Shown piece by piece: positions 1 through 9,404 of a stretch of DNA of 64,000 nt; the stretch's first letter is position 1; every line of letters begins with the position of its first letter. The stretch spans positions 4,154,001-4,218,000 of the forward strand of contig NZ_CP135971.1 of the NCBI RefSeq assembly GCF_032463525.1. Direction: 5' to 3'. The notes beneath the pieces were generated by a model. It was not told where the DNA came from, searched no databases, and was given only the letters and a program-made list of their open reading frames with translations. The position numbers were made by a program, and so were the translations under genes. The DNA comes from Pseudomonas sp. DTU_2021_1001937_2_SI_NGA_ILE_001. GTDB taxonomy: Bacteria; Pseudomonadota; Gammaproteobacteria; Pseudomonadales; Pseudomonadaceae.

Positions 1-450
1 GGCCACGCCTTCGGGCGTCACACTGGCGAAGAAGTGGAAGATCAGCGGAAACACCAGGAAGTAGGCGAAGGCCATGCCGGTGTAGAACAGGATGATGCTG
101 GAGATCAGCAGCGGTACGGCGATGCGCTTCTCGTGCTTGTACAGCCCCGGCGCGATGAAGCCCCACACCTGATGGAGGATGATCGGCATCGCGGCGAACA
201 GTGCGACCATCATGGTCAGCTTGAACGGGGTCAGGAACGGCGAAGCCACATCGGTGGCGATCATCGTCGCGCCTTCTGGCAGGTAGGCGCGCAGCGGTGC
301 CGACACCAGGGTGTAGATCTTCTGGGCGAAGTAGAACAGGCAGGCGAAGATCAGAAACACGGCCGCGACACAGCGCAGCAGGCGGGTGCGTAGTTCGGTG
401 AGGTGCGAGACCAGCGGCATGGGCTGGTCGTGTTCCGGAATGTCGCTCAT
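1..450 (-). CDS. tatC: Sec-independent protein translocase TatC (C-terminus cut by window edge)
   Basis: Polytopic inner-membrane core of the twin-arginine translocase; with TatB it recognises folded substrates bearing RR signal peptides. The first 150 codons are present, starting [21 protein letters not shown]. The HLTELR motif and following hydrophobic helices are characteristic of TatC; the family is about 250-260 residues, so roughly 100 residues lie beyond base 1. The ATG overlaps the tatB stop in an ATGA arrangement, implying translational coupling. Last gene of the tatA-tatB-tatC set downstream of hisI-hisE, the usual Pseudomonas order. Confidence 0.96.
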   Translation of the reverse strand, partial: MSDIPEHDQPMPLVSHLTELRTRLLRCVAAVFLIFACLFYFAQKIYTLVSAPLRAYLPEGATMIATDVASPFLTPFKLTMMVALFAAMPIILHQVWGFIAPGLYKHEKRIAVPLLISSIILFYTGMAFAYFLVFPLIFHFFASVTPEGVA

Positions 451-899
451 GGGGCTCGCGAAGGCTGTGACGATTCGGTGGACGCCGCCGGGGTCGCCGG
501 GCTGATCGGCGCCTGGGGCTTGGGCTGTTTTTCCAGGGTCAGGCGCGGCCTGGCCGGTGCTTCGGGCTCTGCTGCCGGGGTTTGCGGTTGCAGTTCGACC
601 GGTTGCGGGTTCGGCTCGGCGGCGGCAGCGTCACGGTTCAGCGCCTCTTCCTGGGGCGGGTTGAACAGCTTGCGGGCCTCTTCTTCCAGCGACAGGATGT
701 GCTCGTTGTGCAGTTGCCGACGGATCTCGTCGGCGCCGATCTCGCGTTCGACTTCCTGCTTGATGGCGTTGAAGCTACGACGCAGGCGGCCGATCCACAA
801 CCCGGCGGTGCGTGCAGCCCCCGGCAGGCGCTCGGGACCCAGCACGAGCAGCGCCACGAGGCCGACCAGCAGCAGTTCGGAGAAGCTGATGCCGAACAT
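447..899 (-). CDS. tatB: Twin-arginine translocase subunit TatB
   Basis: 150 residues. An N-terminal membrane helix starting [20 protein letters not shown] is followed by the Gly-Pro hinge (GPERLP), an amphipathic helix, and a Pro/Ala/Glu-rich tail typical of TatB. It forms the substrate receptor with TatC in the inner membrane. It lies 3 bases after tatA and overlaps tatC by 3 bases (447-449 against 448-450), so the three subunits are almost certainly co-translated. The glutamate before the hinge region (FSELL) is the conserved family position. Confidence 0.97.
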   Translation of the reverse strand: MFGISFSELLLVGLVALLVLGPERLPGAARTAGLWIGRLRRSFNAIKQEVEREIGADEIRRQLHNEHILSLEEEARKLFNPPQEEALNRDAAAAEPNPQPVELQPQTPAAEPEAPARPRLTLEKQPKPQAPISPATPAASTESSQPSRAP

Positions 900-902
900 G
901 GA

Positions 903-1178
903 TCAGACCTGATCCTTGCGCTGCGGCTCCTGAACCCTCTGCGCCTGGGCGTCGATGGTGTGCGGCGGGGTCTGCGGGTTGCCCTGGGGAGCACTTTGCG
1001 CCTGCTGTGGCTGGGCGCTGTCCTGGCCAGGCTGTTTCTCTTCGTCGTTCATGGCCTTGCGGAAGCCCTTGATCGACTCGCCCACGTCGGTGCCGAGGTT
1101 CTTGAGCTTCTTGGTACCGAACACCAGTACCACGACGATCAGGATGACGAGCCAGTGTTTCCAGTCAAAAATACCCAT
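903..1178 (-). CDS. tatA: Twin-arginine translocase subunit TatA
   Basis: 91 residues; forms the oligomeric pore/membrane-weakening component of the Tat system. Sequence begins [20 protein letters not shown], a single short membrane helix followed by the [10 protein letters not shown] hinge and amphipathic helix that define TatA, then a Gln/Pro-rich tail. The start at 1178 is preceded by an AGAGGA ribosome site; the frame is open further upstream but that extension lacks family similarity. First of three tat genes, 34 bases downstream of hisE. Confidence 0.96.
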   Translation of the reverse strand: MGIFDWKHWLVILIVVVLVFGTKKLKNLGTDVGESIKGFRKAMNDEEKQPGQDSAQPQQAQSAPQGNPQTPPHTIDAQAQRVQEPQRKDQV

Positions 1179-1212
1179 TTCGAGCAATCCTCTTGAAGTT
1201 TCAGACGTCGGC

Positions 1213-1551
1213 TCAGGCCTGGCCCGTGCCGCGTGCAGCCTTTTCCTCGTGGCCGGACAAGCCGAAGCGGCGGTCCAGTTCGTCGAGTACCGCCTGCGGG
1301 TGCTGGCCCAGGGCCGCGAGCATGACCATGCTGTGGAACCACAGGTCGGCGGTTTCATAGATGACATCGCTGCAGTCGCCACTGACGGCGGCATCCTTGG
1401 CGGCGATGATGGTTTCGACCGACTCTTCGCCGACCTTCTCCAGAATCTTGTTCAGCCCCTTGTGGTACAGGCTGGCCACGTAGGAGGTGTCGGCTGCCGC
1501 GCCCTTGCGCGATTCCAGTACTTCCGCCAGGCGGGACAGGGTATCGGTCAT
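1213..1551 (-). CDS. hisE: Phosphoribosyl-ATP pyrophosphatase
   Basis: 112 residues. Hydrolyses PR-ATP to PR-AMP, step 2 of histidine synthesis. The all-alpha MazG-like fold is recognisable from the segment [20 protein letters not shown] and the following [14 protein letters not shown] helix, with the acidic metal-binding residues EE, E and D in place. In Pseudomonas hisE and hisI are separate genes rather than the enterobacterial hisIE fusion. Start ATG at 1551 lies two bases after the hisI stop. Confidence 0.96.
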   Translation of the reverse strand: MTDTLSRLAEVLESRKGAAADTSYVASLYHKGLNKILEKVGEESVETIIAAKDAAVSGDCSDVIYETADLWFHSMVMLAALGQHPQAVLDELDRRFGLSGHEEKAARGTGQA

Positions 1552-1553
1552 GT

Positions 1554-1946
1554 TCAGTGTCCAGAGTGATAGATGGCGTCCGGGTCCTTGAGCACCGGGT
1601 CGACGGTTTTCCAGTCGCCGTTCTCGAAGACGCGGTAGAAGCAGCTTTCCCGGCCAGTGTGGCAGGCGATGCCGCCCAGTTGCTCGACCATCAGGATGAT
1701 GACGTCGGCGTCGCAGTCCAGGCGCAGCTCGTGGAGCTTCTGCACATGGCCCGATTCCTCGCCCTTGCGCCACAGTTTGCCGCGCGAACGTGACCAGTAG
1801 ATGGCGCGGTTCTCGGCGGCGGTGAGGGCCAGCGATTCGCGGTTCATCCAGGCCATCATCAATACACGGCCGGTCTTGTGGTCCTGCGCGATCGCAGGCA
1901 CCAGGCCATCGCTGTTCCAGTGAATCTCGTCCAGCCAGTCTTTCAT
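1554..1946 (-). CDS. hisI: Phosphoribosyl-AMP cyclohydrolase
   Basis: 130 residues. Opens the adenine ring of PR-AMP, step 3 of histidine synthesis; a zinc and magnesium enzyme. Seen: the conserved WMNRESL block, [10 protein letters not shown], and the metal/zinc cysteines in [20 protein letters not shown] followed by RESCF. Length is normal for the stand-alone protein. Two bases separate it from hisE; a 66-base gap separates it from ubiB upstream. Confidence 0.97.
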   Translation of the reverse strand: MKDWLDEIHWNSDGLVPAIAQDHKTGRVLMMAWMNRESLALTAAENRAIYWSRSRGKLWRKGEESGHVQKLHELRLDCDADVIILMVEQLGGIACHTGRESCFYRVFENGDWKTVDPVLKDPDAIYHSGH

Positions 1947-2012
1947 ATCTACTCCACAGCCGGGCTTGGGGCCCGGCGGATTGAACAGTGTGCCAGCGAC
2001 AGGCGCGGCTGG

Positions 2013-3632
2013 CTATCGGCGCACGATCAGATACAGCCCCGCCACCAGCATGATGCCGGCCGGAACGCCGGTCAGCCCTGGCAGTGCCGTGCCGGCCGCA
2101 CTCAACGCCCAGCTCTGGATCGCGCCACCGGCCAGCAGCGCCGCGCCGAGCAGGCGCAGGGTCCAGCTGTCGCGGCCTTCCTGCCGGGGCGGTGGCGGGT
2201 CCTTGGCATGCGGGTGCGACAGGCGTTCGAGCAGGTCGCGGGTCATGTTGGCGATGTGCGGCAGCTGTTCGACCTGCGACTGCAGGTTGCCCAGCAGCGT
2301 GCGCGGGCTGACCCGTTCGCGCATCCAGCGCTCCAGGAAAGGCTGTGCGGTGGTCCACAGGTCGAGGTCCGGGTACAGCTGGCGGCCCAGGCCCTCGATG
2401 TTCAGCAGGGTCTTCTGCAGCAGCACCAGCTGCGGCTGGACTTCCATGTTGAAGCGCCGGGCCGTCTGGAACAGGCGCATCAGCACCTGGCCGAAGGAAA
2501 TGTCCTTGAGCGGTTTCTCGAAGATCGGCTCGCACACGGTACGGATCGCCGCCTCGAACTCGTTGAGCTTGGTCTCGGCCGGCACCCAGCCCGAGTCGAT
2601 GTGCAGCTGCGCCACCCGACGATAATCGCGCTTGAAGAAGGCAAACAGGTTACGGGCCAGATAATCCTGGTCTTCCGGGGTCAGGCTGCCGACGATGCCG
2701 CAGTCGATGGCGATGTAGCGCGGGCTCCATGGCGTGACGGTGCTGACGAAGATGTTGCCGGGGTGCATGTCGGCATGGAAGAAGCTGTCGCGGAACACCT
2801 GGGTGAAGAAGATCTCCACGCCGCGCTCGGCGAGCAGCTTCATGTCGGTGCGCTGGTCGGCCAGGGTCGCCAGGTCGGTGACCTGCACGCCGTAGATGCG
2901 CTCCATCACCAGCACCTTGGGGCGGCACCAGTCCCAGTAGACCTGCGGCACGTAGAGCAGGTCGGAGCCTTCGAAGTTGCGCCGCAGCTGGCTGGCGTTG
3001 GCCGCCTCGCGCAGCAGGTCGAGTTCGTCGTAGATGGTCTTTTCGTAGTCGTCGACCACCTGCACCGGATGCAGCAGGCGCGCGTCGGCAGACACGCGCT
3101 CGGCGATGCGCGCCAGCAGGAACAGCCAGGCCATATCCTGGCTGATCACCGGGCGCAGGCCCGGGCGTACCACCTTGACCACCACTTCCTCGCCGCTCTT
3201 GAGGCGCGCGGCATGCACCTGGGCCACCGAGGCCGAGGCCAGCGGCTCGACATCGAAGCGGCTGAACACTTCGCTGACCTTCGCGCCAAGCTGGGCCTCG
3301 ATCAGTTGCACGGACAGTTTCGGGTCGAAGGGCGGCACGCGGTCCTGCAGCAGCATCAGCTCGTCGGCGATGTCTTCGGGCAGCAGGTCGCGGCGCGTGG
3401 AGAGCAACTGGCCGAACTTGATGAAGATCGGTCCCAGGTCCTGCAGGGCCAGGCGCAGGCGTGCGCCCCGGCTCAGCGCCGAAGCCTTGCGCGGCAGCCA
3501 GCGCCACGGCAGCAGGAAGCGTGTAGCCAGTAGCCACCAGGGCAGTGGCAGGGCGTACAGCAGGTCATCGAGGCGGTAGCGGATTACGACACGCTGGATG
3601 CGGAACAGGCGGCGGACGGCAAGCAACTTCAT
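2013..3632 (-). CDS. ubiB: Ubiquinone biosynthesis atypical kinase/ATPase UbiB
   Basis: 539 residues, ADCK/ABC1 family. Needed for aerobic ubiquinone synthesis, probably by extracting or handling membrane-bound precursors for the soluble Ubi complex. Seen: the family KxGQ motif (KFGQ, residues 72-75), the alanine-rich nucleotide loop in [13 protein letters not shown], the catalytic-loop equivalent HADMHPGN, the DCG metal motif, and two hydrophobic segments at the extreme C-terminus that anchor it to the inner membrane. It overlaps ubiJ by 4 bases, giving the order ubiE-ubiJ-ubiB seen in most gammaproteobacteria. Confidence 0.97.
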   Translation of the reverse strand: MKLLAVRRLFRIQRVVIRYRLDDLLYALPLPWWLLATRFLLPWRWLPRKASALSRGARLRLALQDLGPIFIKFGQLLSTRRDLLPEDIADELMLLQDRVPPFDPKLSVQLIEAQLGAKVSEVFSRFDVEPLASASVAQVHAARLKSGEEVVVKVVRPGLRPVISQDMAWLFLLARIAERVSADARLLHPVQVVDDYEKTIYDELDLLREAANASQLRRNFEGSDLLYVPQVYWDWCRPKVLVMERIYGVQVTDLATLADQRTDMKLLAERGVEIFFTQVFRDSFFHADMHPGNIFVSTVTPWSPRYIAIDCGIVGSLTPEDQDYLARNLFAFFKRDYRRVAQLHIDSGWVPAETKLNEFEAAIRTVCEPIFEKPLKDISFGQVLMRLFQTARRFNMEVQPQLVLLQKTLLNIEGLGRQLYPDLDLWTTAQPFLERWMRERVSPRTLLGNLQSQVEQLPHIANMTRDLLERLSHPHAKDPPPPRQEGRDSWTLRLLGAALLAGGAIQSWALSAAGTALPGLTGVPAGIMLVAGLYLIVRR

Positions 3633-4258
3633 GCGTTATCGCTATCGCTGGGGTTTGTGGGGCGAGCGAGACGGGCCACGCGGGCTTCCAGGCGTTCCAG
3701 ATCCAGCTTGATGCGGTCCAGTTCGCTGAAATGCGCTTCGGCCTCATGCCGACCCACCAGGGTGCGGGATTCTTCGCTCAGGTAATCGGCCAGATTCTGC
3801 CCCAGGCTGCCCAGGGCATCGCGGGTCCAGCTGGCCCGGCTGCGCAGGTGGCTGCCCAGCAACTGGCCAGCCACCGGGCCCAGCCAACGTGAGAGTTCAT
3901 ATTCCCAGTCCAGTTCCAGGTCCTGGAGAATCCCGGCCAGTTCCAGCAGTACGCCACTGTCGCCGTCGAGCACTACATCGGGGCCGTGCAGCACGGCGGT
4001 CTTGTCGCGGCTCAGGGCCAGGCGCAGCAAACTGGAGGCCGGCGCACGCAGGGTGCAGTCGGCCGGCGCGGCCCAGTCGGCGGCAAGCATCAGCCCTTCG
4101 TCACCGGGCAGGATGAACAGCCTGAATGTCGGGTCGCGGCTTTCCACGGCGATCACCGAACCCGCCAGCGCACCAAGGCGCGGCAGGGCGGTGGCGTCGA
4201 GACGCAGCACGCGGTTGATGCCGTGCTCGGTGCTGGCCAGCAAGCCTCGCAGCAGCAT
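3629..4258 (-). CDS. ubiJ: Ubiquinone biosynthesis accessory factor UbiJ (SCP2 domain)
   Basis: 209 residues, SCP2-type lipid-binding protein that presents hydrophobic intermediates to the ubiquinone synthesis complex. Seen: an N-terminal SCP2-like alpha/beta region (about residues 15-110) and a C-terminal charged helical segment (about 165-200) that probably forms a coiled coil. The assignment rests on weak sequence identity typical of UbiJ plus its position between ubiE (1-base overlap, TGATG) and ubiB (4-base overlap). Confidence 0.93.
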   Translation of the reverse strand: MLLRGLLASTEHGINRVLRLDATALPRLGALAGSVIAVESRDPTFRLFILPGDEGLMLAADWAAPADCTLRAPASSLLRLALSRDKTAVLHGPDVVLDGDSGVLLELAGILQDLELDWEYELSRWLGPVAGQLLGSHLRSRASWTRDALGSLGQNLADYLSEESRTLVGRHEAEAHFSELDRIKLDLERLEARVARLARPTNPSDSDNA

Positions 4259-5028
4259 CAGGGCTTGATGCCCCGGTGCAGCGCGACGATACCGGAGGTC
4301 ATGTTGTGGTAGGTAACCCGGTCGAAACCGGCCTGGACCATCATGGACTTGAGGGTCTCCTGGTCAGGGTGCATGCGGATCGACTCGGCCAGGTAGCGGT
4401 AGCTTTCGGCGTCGTTGGTGACCAGCTTGCCCATCATCGGCATGAAGGCGAAGGAATAGGCGTCATAGGCCTTGGACATCAGCTTGTTGGTCGGCTTGGA
4501 GAACTCCAGTACCAGCAGGCGGCCACCCGGCTTGAGCACGCGCAGCATCGAGCGCAGGGCGTCTTCCTTGTGGGTCACGTTGCGCAGGCCGAAGGCGATG
4601 GTCACGCAGTCGAAGTGGTTGTCGGGGAAGGGCAGCTTCTCGGCGTCGGCCTGGACGAACTCGATGTTGCCCGACACGCCCTTGTCGAGCAGGCGGTCAC
4701 GACCGACCTTGAGCATCGAGGCGTTGATGTCGGCCAGTACCACCTGGCCGGTCGGGCCGACCAGTTGCGAGAACTTGCGCGCCAGGTCACCGGTGCCACC
4801 GGCGATGTCCAGCACGCGGTTGCCCGGGCGTACACCGGACAGCTCGATGGTGAAGCGCTTCCACAGCCGGTGCATGCCACCGGAGAGAAGGTCGTTCATC
4901 AGGTCGTAGCGGGCGGCCACGGAGTGGAAAACCTCAGCGACTTTCTCCGCCTTCTGGCTTTCCGGCACGTTCTGGTAACCGAAGTGGGTGGTGGGTTCGG
5001 CATCGCTGCCTTTGCGCTGATCGTTCAT
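4258..5028 (-). CDS. ubiE: Ubiquinone/menaquinone C-methyltransferase UbiE
   Basis: 256 residues, class I SAM-dependent methyltransferase that methylates the benzoquinol ring (ubiquinone) and, in quinone-diverse bacteria, demethylmenaquinol. Seen: N-terminal signature [23 protein letters not shown] motif [13 protein letters not shown] (about residues 72-83), and the family block [20 protein letters not shown]. First gene of the ubiE-ubiJ-ubiB operon. A 131-base region separates it from the divergent PHA-associated gene and must carry promoters for both. Confidence 0.97.
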   Translation of the reverse strand: MNDQRKGSDAEPTTHFGYQNVPESQKAEKVAEVFHSVAARYDLMNDLLSGGMHRLWKRFTIELSGVRPGNRVLDIAGGTGDLARKFSQLVGPTGQVVLADINASMLKVGRDRLLDKGVSGNIEFVQADAEKLPFPDNHFDCVTIAFGLRNVTHKEDALRSMLRVLKPGGRLLVLEFSKPTNKLMSKAYDAYSFAFMPMMGKLVTNDAESYRYLAESIRMHPDQETLKSMMVQAGFDRVTYHNMTSGIVALHRGIKP

Positions 5029-5159
5029 ATCGCCTCACCGGAATGGAATGCGGCCATTCTAATCATCGGTGCGGGCTTTGTCTTGACGAGCCGCATGCCA
5101 GGCGGTCGCCGGCTGCTATAGTGGCGCGACGATTGGTCACCCTGACGAGGAACACCGGC

Positions 5160-5438
5160 ATGTCGAAGATCACCGTGGAACGCGCTCATCACCTGGGCCG
5201 CGACAAGGCCCGAGCGCGGGCCGAGCAACTGGTCCAGAAGCTGACCAGCAAGTATGGACTGGAGCATGACTGGGAAGGCGATACCGTGCAGCTCAGCGGC
5301 AAGGGCGCCAAGGGCCGCCTGGAAGTGGGCGACGACCTGGTGCGTATCGTGCTGGAGCTGAGTTTCTTCCTGTCGCCGATGAGCGGCGCGATCCAGAGCG
5401 AGATCGAGCGGGTGCTGGACCGCGAGCTGGCGGCCTGA
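5160..5438 (+). CDS. Putative polyhydroxyalkanoic acid system protein (small, PHA_gran_rgn type)
   Basis: 92 residues, no signal peptide or membrane helix. It resembles the small proteins encoded beside PHA genes (TIGR02610/PF09650-like): N-terminal ITVERAHHLGRDKARARAEQL, a short beta-rich core (WEGDTVQLSGKGAKGRLEV), and a C-terminal helix ending in the RVLDREL block. Molecular function is not established. ATG at 5160 follows GACGAGGAACACC, with GAGGAA as ribosome site. It is divergent from ubiE and co-directional with phaI; a degenerate REP pair lies between it and phaI, so co-transcription is uncertain. A TATAGT box at about 5119 could be part of its promoter, but no good -35 element was found. 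Confidence 0.85.
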   Translation: MSKITVERAHHLGRDKARARAEQLVQKLTSKYGLEHDWEGDTVQLSGKGAKGRLEVGDDLVRIVLELSFFLSPMSGAIQSEIERVLDRELAA

Positions 5439-5465
5439 AGGCCGATTGCAGGCGTTGTGGCTGTA

Positions 5466-5507
5466 AGCGGCTTCAGCCGCGACAGCTTCCCGCTGACGCC
5501 GGTCCTG
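5466..5507. repeat. Degenerate REP pair
   Basis: The palindromic core AGCGGCTTCAGCCGCGA (5466-5482) faces a diverged second unit (5488-5507). It is the same family as the intact pairs at 40337-40395 and 41630-41792. It lies in the 179-base gap between the small PHA-associated gene and phaI; the remainder of that gap should hold the phaI promoter and PhaD operator, which could not be placed with confidence. Confidence 0.65.
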
Positions 5508-5617
5508 CCAGCGCTCTGCTGCCCGTCTCTAGGGTGTGCTTTCTAATTTTTCCGCCTACCGTGGTCCTCATCTTTCCGAAGGATGTTCTCTTCAACCTTT
5601 CCAGCGTGAGGTGAACC

Positions 5618-6091
5618 ATGGTCAAAGCAAACCTGAAGAAAAAGATCGAAGACGAAGCCGAAGGCACCTTCACCGAGGTGCGGCGCTATGCCCGCAAGAT
5701 CTGGCTGGCGGGCCTCGGGGCCTACACCAAGGTCAATCATGAGGGCTCCGAGTATGTGAAGGAGCTGATCCGCACCGGCGAGCGTGCCGAGAAGGATGCC
5801 AAGAAGGCCGTCGACGAGACCCTCGATGCCGCCAACAGCGAGATCGACTCGCTCAAGGGCGAGGTGTCGGGTGTGAAGGGACGCATCGAAGCTCAGCTGG
5901 ATCGCATCGAGGGCGCCTTCGATCGACGTGTGGCACGAGGCCTGAATCGCATCGGCATTCCCTCCCGCCATGACGTCGAGACACTCTCTGCTAAGCTCGA
6001 TGAACTGACGGCATTGCTCGAACGCGTCGGACCCAAGAAGCTCGAACGCCATGAGCCCAAGCAGCTCGAGCGGGTCGAGTCTGATCAATGA
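5618..6091 (+). CDS. phaI: Phasin PhaI (polyhydroxyalkanoate granule-associated protein)
   Basis: 157 residues. Small phasin coating mcl-PHA granules. Seen: the phasin core YARKIWLAGLGAYTKV (about residues 24-39), a long charged amphipathic helix with heptad-like spacing, and the block RIGIPSRHDVETLSAKLDEL near the C-terminus. All three are shared with the N-terminal half of PhaF next door, so the two genes look like paralogues. The C-terminal tail (KKLERHEPKQLERVE) is slightly longer than in the P. putida protein as remembered. The stop TGA lies 11 bases before the phaF ATG, so the two form an operon. Confidence 0.96.
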   Translation: MVKANLKKKIEDEAEGTFTEVRRYARKIWLAGLGAYTKVNHEGSEYVKELIRTGERAEKDAKKAVDETLDAANSEIDSLKGEVSGVKGRIEAQLDRIEGAFDRRVARGLNRIGIPSRHDVETLSAKLDELTALLERVGPKKLERHEPKQLERVESDQ

Positions 6092-6102
6092 AGGAGAGCG
6101 GG

Positions 6103-6876
6103 ATGGCTGGCAAGAAAAAAACCGAGAAAGAAGGCAGCTCCTGGATCGGCGAGATCGAGAAGTACTCGCGACAGATCTGGCTGGCTGGTTTGGGTGCTTA
6201 CTCCAAGATCAGCAATGACGGCAGCAAGCTGTTCGAAACGCTGGTGAAGGATGGCGAAAAGGCCGAGAAGGAAAGCAAGGCCGAAGTCGAACAGAAACTC
6301 GAGAATGCCAAGGGCAGCGTACGCGCCGGCAAGTCCCGGGTCGGTGATGTCAAGGACATGGCCGTTGGCAAGTGGAACGAGCTGGAAGGTGCGTTCGACA
6401 AGCGCCTGAACAGCGCCATCTCGCGTCTCGGTGTGCCCAGCCGCCATGAAGTGCAGAGCCTGCACGACAAGGTCGACCAGCTGACCCGGCAGATCGAGCA
6501 ACTGACCGGTGCCAAGGCCCGCCCGGTGTCCGACAAGGCCGCACCGCGCAGTGTCGCCAAGCCGCTGGTCAAGGCCGCCGCCAAAGGCGTGGCCAAGACC
6601 GCCGACAAGGCTGCCGAGAAAACCGCAGCGGCCAAGCCCGCCGTGAAGAAAGCCGCCGCCAAGCCGGTCGAGGCAGCCAGCAAAGCGGCTGCCAGCACCG
6701 CGAGCAAGGCCAAGTCGACCGCCGCCAAGGCCTCGACGGCGAAGAAACCGGCGGCGCGCAAGGCGCCTGCCAAGCCTGCGGCGAAGGCCGATGCACAGGA
6801 CAACAAGGCCGCCAGCACTCCTGCGGCGCCACCGGCACCTGCCACAGGTTCTTCGGCCCCGGCCAGCCAGTCCTGA
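6103..6876 (+). CDS. phaF: PhaF: bifunctional phasin with histone H1-like tail
   Basis: 257 residues. The N-terminal half (about 1-140) is a phasin domain with YSRQIWLAGLGAYSKI and RLGVPSRHEVQSLHDKVDQL, binding the granule surface. Residues about 147-246 are a low-complexity Ala/Lys/Pro tail made of AAKP- and AAKK-type repeats, like histone H1 and AlgP. In P. putida this tail binds DNA and helps distribute granules at cell division (established for PhaF). The start at 6103 is fixed by AAGGAGAG at 6091-6098; an in-frame ATG at 6088 would overlap the phaI stop and lacks a site. The repeat-rich 3' end is prone to length variation. Confidence 0.96.
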   Translation: MAGKKKTEKEGSSWIGEIEKYSRQIWLAGLGAYSKISNDGSKLFETLVKDGEKAEKESKAEVEQKLENAKGSVRAGKSRVGDVKDMAVGKWNELEGAFDKRLNSAISRLGVPSRHEVQSLHDKVDQLTRQIEQLTGAKARPVSDKAAPRSVAKPLVKAAAKGVAKTADKAAEKTAAAKPAVKKAAAKPVEAASKAAASTASKAKSTAAKASTAKKPAARKAPAKPAAKADAQDNKAASTPAAPPAPATGSSAPASQS

Positions 6877-6882
6877 GTCATG

Positions 6883-6915
6883 TGGCCCCGACCTGCCTTT
6901 CGCAGGTCGGGGCCA
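6883..6915. terminator. Shared bidirectional hairpin terminator between phaF and phaD
   Basis: The arms GGCCCCGACCTG (6884-6895) and CAGGTCGGGGCC (6903-6914) are perfectly complementary, with one further C-G pair closing a 5-base loop. It sits exactly in the 45-base gap between the convergent phaIF and phaC1ZC2D operons. There is no long T-tract on either side, so termination efficiency is inferred from stem strength and position. Confidence 0.75.
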
Positions 6916-6921
6916 TGCGGG

Positions 6922-7536
6922 TCAGCGCTCCAGGTAGTGCATGGCCAGCCGCTCCACGCTCTGTCGTGACCCCGCAACCAGATGCGGGGCGACCAGCATC
7001 ATGATCTGGTAGACCACCACCCGTACTTCTCCGTCACGCCCCAGAATCCGCTGGTAATCCAGGGAAAACAGCACTGTCAGGGTGATCTGCTCCACTAGGT
7101 TGCCGAGTGCCTGGGTATCACTGACCAGCTGTCCTTCGGATTTCAGCCGCGCCAGCAGCGACGCCAGGGTGCGTTTCAGGGCGTTGAGCAGGTTGCGGAT
7201 TCCACGCGCCAGCTTCGGCAGGCGCCCGGCCAGGTTGGACAGGTCCTGGAACAGGAAGCGGTAGTGGGCCAGCCGTTCGATGATCAGGTGCAGAAACAGC
7301 CAGTAATCCTCGGCGTTCAGGCGAGCATCGGCCGGCGGGTCGAGCAGCGGCGCCAGCTCGGCCTGGAAACGCTCGAACAGGCCAAGTACCAGCGGCTCCT
7401 TGCCGTGGAAGTGGTAATACAGGTTGCCGGGGCTGATCCCCAGTTCGTTGGCGATTTCCAGTGTCGAGACATTCGGTTCGCCGTTGCGGTTGAACAGCGC
7501 CAAGGCGCATTCGAGTATGCGGTCGCGGGTTTTCAT
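6922..7536 (-). CDS. phaD: TetR-family regulator PhaD
   Basis: 204 residues. N-terminal TetR helix-turn-helix with NVSTLEIANELGISPGNLYY (about residues 22-41), then an all-helical ligand-binding domain. In P. putida PhaD activates the phaC1 and phaI promoters in response to an acyl-CoA-like ligand (established for the family). The start at 7536 gives the characteristic MKTRDRILECAL N-terminus; the frame is open upstream but overlaps phaC2 out of family. Last gene of phaC1-phaZ-phaC2-phaD, 47 bases after phaC2. Confidence 0.95.
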   Translation of the reverse strand: MKTRDRILECALALFNRNGEPNVSTLEIANELGISPGNLYYHFHGKEPLVLGLFERFQAELAPLLDPPADARLNAEDYWLFLHLIIERLAHYRFLFQDLSNLAGRLPKLARGIRNLLNALKRTLASLLARLKSEGQLVSDTQALGNLVEQITLTVLFSLDYQRILGRDGEVRVVVYQIMMLVAPHLVAGSRQSVERLAMHYLER

Positions 7537-7583
7537 CCGGTCTACTTGTTCGGGTCGTTTTTCTGGCCGGGACGGCTTCTGCT

Positions 7584-9269
7584 TCAGCGCACATGCACAT
7601 AGGTACCGGGCGCGGCTTCCATCGGGGGATAGCGGTCGCTGCCCAGGGTCATGCTGGTTTCGCGTTGGGTGCCCGAACGCTCCTGGACCCAGGCCAGCCA
7701 GGTCGGCCACCAGCTACCGTCATGATGCTGGGCGTCGTAGTACCAGGCGCGTGGGTCACCGCTGAGGCTGCTGCCCTCGATGAAGCTGGACTTGGGATTG
7801 CCCGGCGGGTTGAGGATGCTCTGCACATGGCCGCTGGTCGACAGCAGGAAGCGCCGGTCGCCGCCCAGCAGCAGCGTGGAGCGGTACACCGCATCCCAGG
7901 GCGTGATGTGGTCGTTGATACCGGCCACGCTGAAACTGTCGACCGTGACCTTTTGCAGGTCGATGGGCGTTCCGCACACTTCCAGGCCGCCGGGGTGGTT
8001 GAGCGGGTTGTGCTTGAAGAAGTCCAGCAGGTCGCCGTGCAAAGCAGCCGGTAGGCGCGTGGTGTCGTTGTTCCAGTACAGAATGTCGAAGGGCGGCGGT
8101 GTCTTGCCCAGCAGGTAGTTGTTGATCCAGTAGGTCCAGATCAGGTCGTTGGGGCGCATCCAGGCGAACACCCGGCTCATTTCGCTGCCATCCAGTACGC
8201 CGCGCTGGTAGGAGCGCCGCTTGGCCGCCTCCAGGGCTTCTTCGTCGATGAACAGCGTAGCCGGGCTGTCGATCTGGCTGTCGAGCAGGCTCACCATGTA
8301 GGTGGCGCTCGCCACCCGGCGCATCTGCCGCTTGGCCTGCAGGTGACCTTGCAGCGCAGCGATGGTCAGGCCGCCGGCGCAGGCGCCGACCAGGTTGACC
8401 TCGCGGGCGCCGGTAATGGCCCGGCATACGTTCAGCGCCTCCTCGGTGGCCTCCACATAGCTGGACAGGCCCCATTCCCGGTGCCGCACGTCGGGGTTGC
8501 GCCAACTGATCGCGAACGTCTGCAGGCCATTCTTCAGCGCGTACTGCACGAAGCTGTTGGTCGGGCTGAGGTCGAAGACATAGAACTTGTTGATCTGCGG
8601 CGGCACGATCAGCAGCGGGCGGGCGTACTGCTTTTCGCTCATCGGCTTGTACTGGATCAGCTCCAGCAGTTCATTGCGAAACACTACCGCACCGGTGGTG
8701 GTGGCCAGGGTCCGGCCGATCTCGAAGGCATCCTTGGTGGTCTGGCTGGGCAAGCCGTTGTTGTGCAGCAGGTCGTTGGCCATGTGGCTCAGGCCCTTGA
8801 GCACACTGCTGCCACCGGTGTTGAACAGCTCCTTGACCGCCAGCGGGTTGAGCAGGGTGTTGGAGGGCGACAGGGCATCGTTGATCAGGCTGAACAGAAA
8901 ATGCGCACGGGCCCGGTCGTCGCTGTGCAGGTCGCTGTCGTCGATCCAGTGCCGGACCTGCTGCTGCCAGCTCAGGTAGGCCTGCAGGCCGCGGCGGTAG
9001 AAGGGGTTGAGGCTCCAGGTCGGGTCACTGAAGCGGCTGTCCTTGGGGTTGTGGGCGTGCGGGGTGTCACCCAGCAGCATGATTCGCCCCAACTGGTTGC
9101 CCAGGGCTACGGCGTGGCGCGCGCTGCGCCACGGGTGCCGCCAGCCCTGCGCTGCCACGCTGCGCAGGGTGGACAGCAGGTCCCTGCCGCGCATGCCGGT
9201 AATCGCGCTTTGTGCATTGATGTAGGTTGCCGGAGTGCTCTCGGCAATCTTCGCTGGTTTTTCTCGCAT
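7584..9269 (-). CDS. phaC2: Class II (medium-chain-length) PHA synthase 2
   Basis: 561 residues. Polymerises (R)-3-hydroxyacyl-CoA (C6-C14) on the granule. The catalytic triad is readable: Cys297 in the lipase-like box GACAGG, Asp453 in INDHITPWD and His481 in SGHVQ. The family signatures PPQINKFYVFDLSP and WNNDTTRLPAA are intact. It is a paralogue of phaC1 on the other side of phaZ, as in all mcl-PHA pseudomonads. A 135-base spacer with a GC-rich, imperfectly palindromic stretch separates phaZ and phaC2; no promoter was identified in it. Confidence 0.97.
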   Translation of the reverse strand: MREKPAKIAESTPATYINAQSAITGMRGRDLLSTLRSVAAQGWRHPWRSARHAVALGNQLGRIMLLGDTPHAHNPKDSRFSDPTWSLNPFYRRGLQAYLSWQQQVRHWIDDSDLHSDDRARAHFLFSLINDALSPSNTLLNPLAVKELFNTGGSSVLKGLSHMANDLLHNNGLPSQTTKDAFEIGRTLATTTGAVVFRNELLELIQYKPMSEKQYARPLLIVPPQINKFYVFDLSPTNSFVQYALKNGLQTFAISWRNPDVRHREWGLSSYVEATEEALNVCRAITGAREVNLVGACAGGLTIAALQGHLQAKRQMRRVASATYMVSLLDSQIDSPATLFIDEEALEAAKRRSYQRGVLDGSEMSRVFAWMRPNDLIWTYWINNYLLGKTPPPFDILYWNNDTTRLPAALHGDLLDFFKHNPLNHPGGLEVCGTPIDLQKVTVDSFSVAGINDHITPWDAVYRSTLLLGGDRRFLLSTSGHVQSILNPPGNPKSSFIEGSSLSGDPRAWYYDAQHHDGSWWPTWLAWVQERSGTQRETSMTLGSDRYPPMEAAPGTYVHVR

Positions 9270-9404
9270 GAGGGCAACACTCCTTCGTCAAGCCTTCAGT
9301 GGATGGGCGGCGCGCGCATGCGGCGCCGGCCTGTGCCGGTCGACGGTCCTGTCAGGGCACACGGCGGGTAAGACGGGTCTGGCGGCGCGCGCGTCGCCGC
9401 TGGC

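Noticed and set aside
5029..5159. Promoter from TTGACG (about 5083) to TATAGT (about 5119) upstream of the small PHA-associated gene
   Set aside because: The spacer of 28 bases is far outside the sigma70 range; the two boxes cannot form one promoter.
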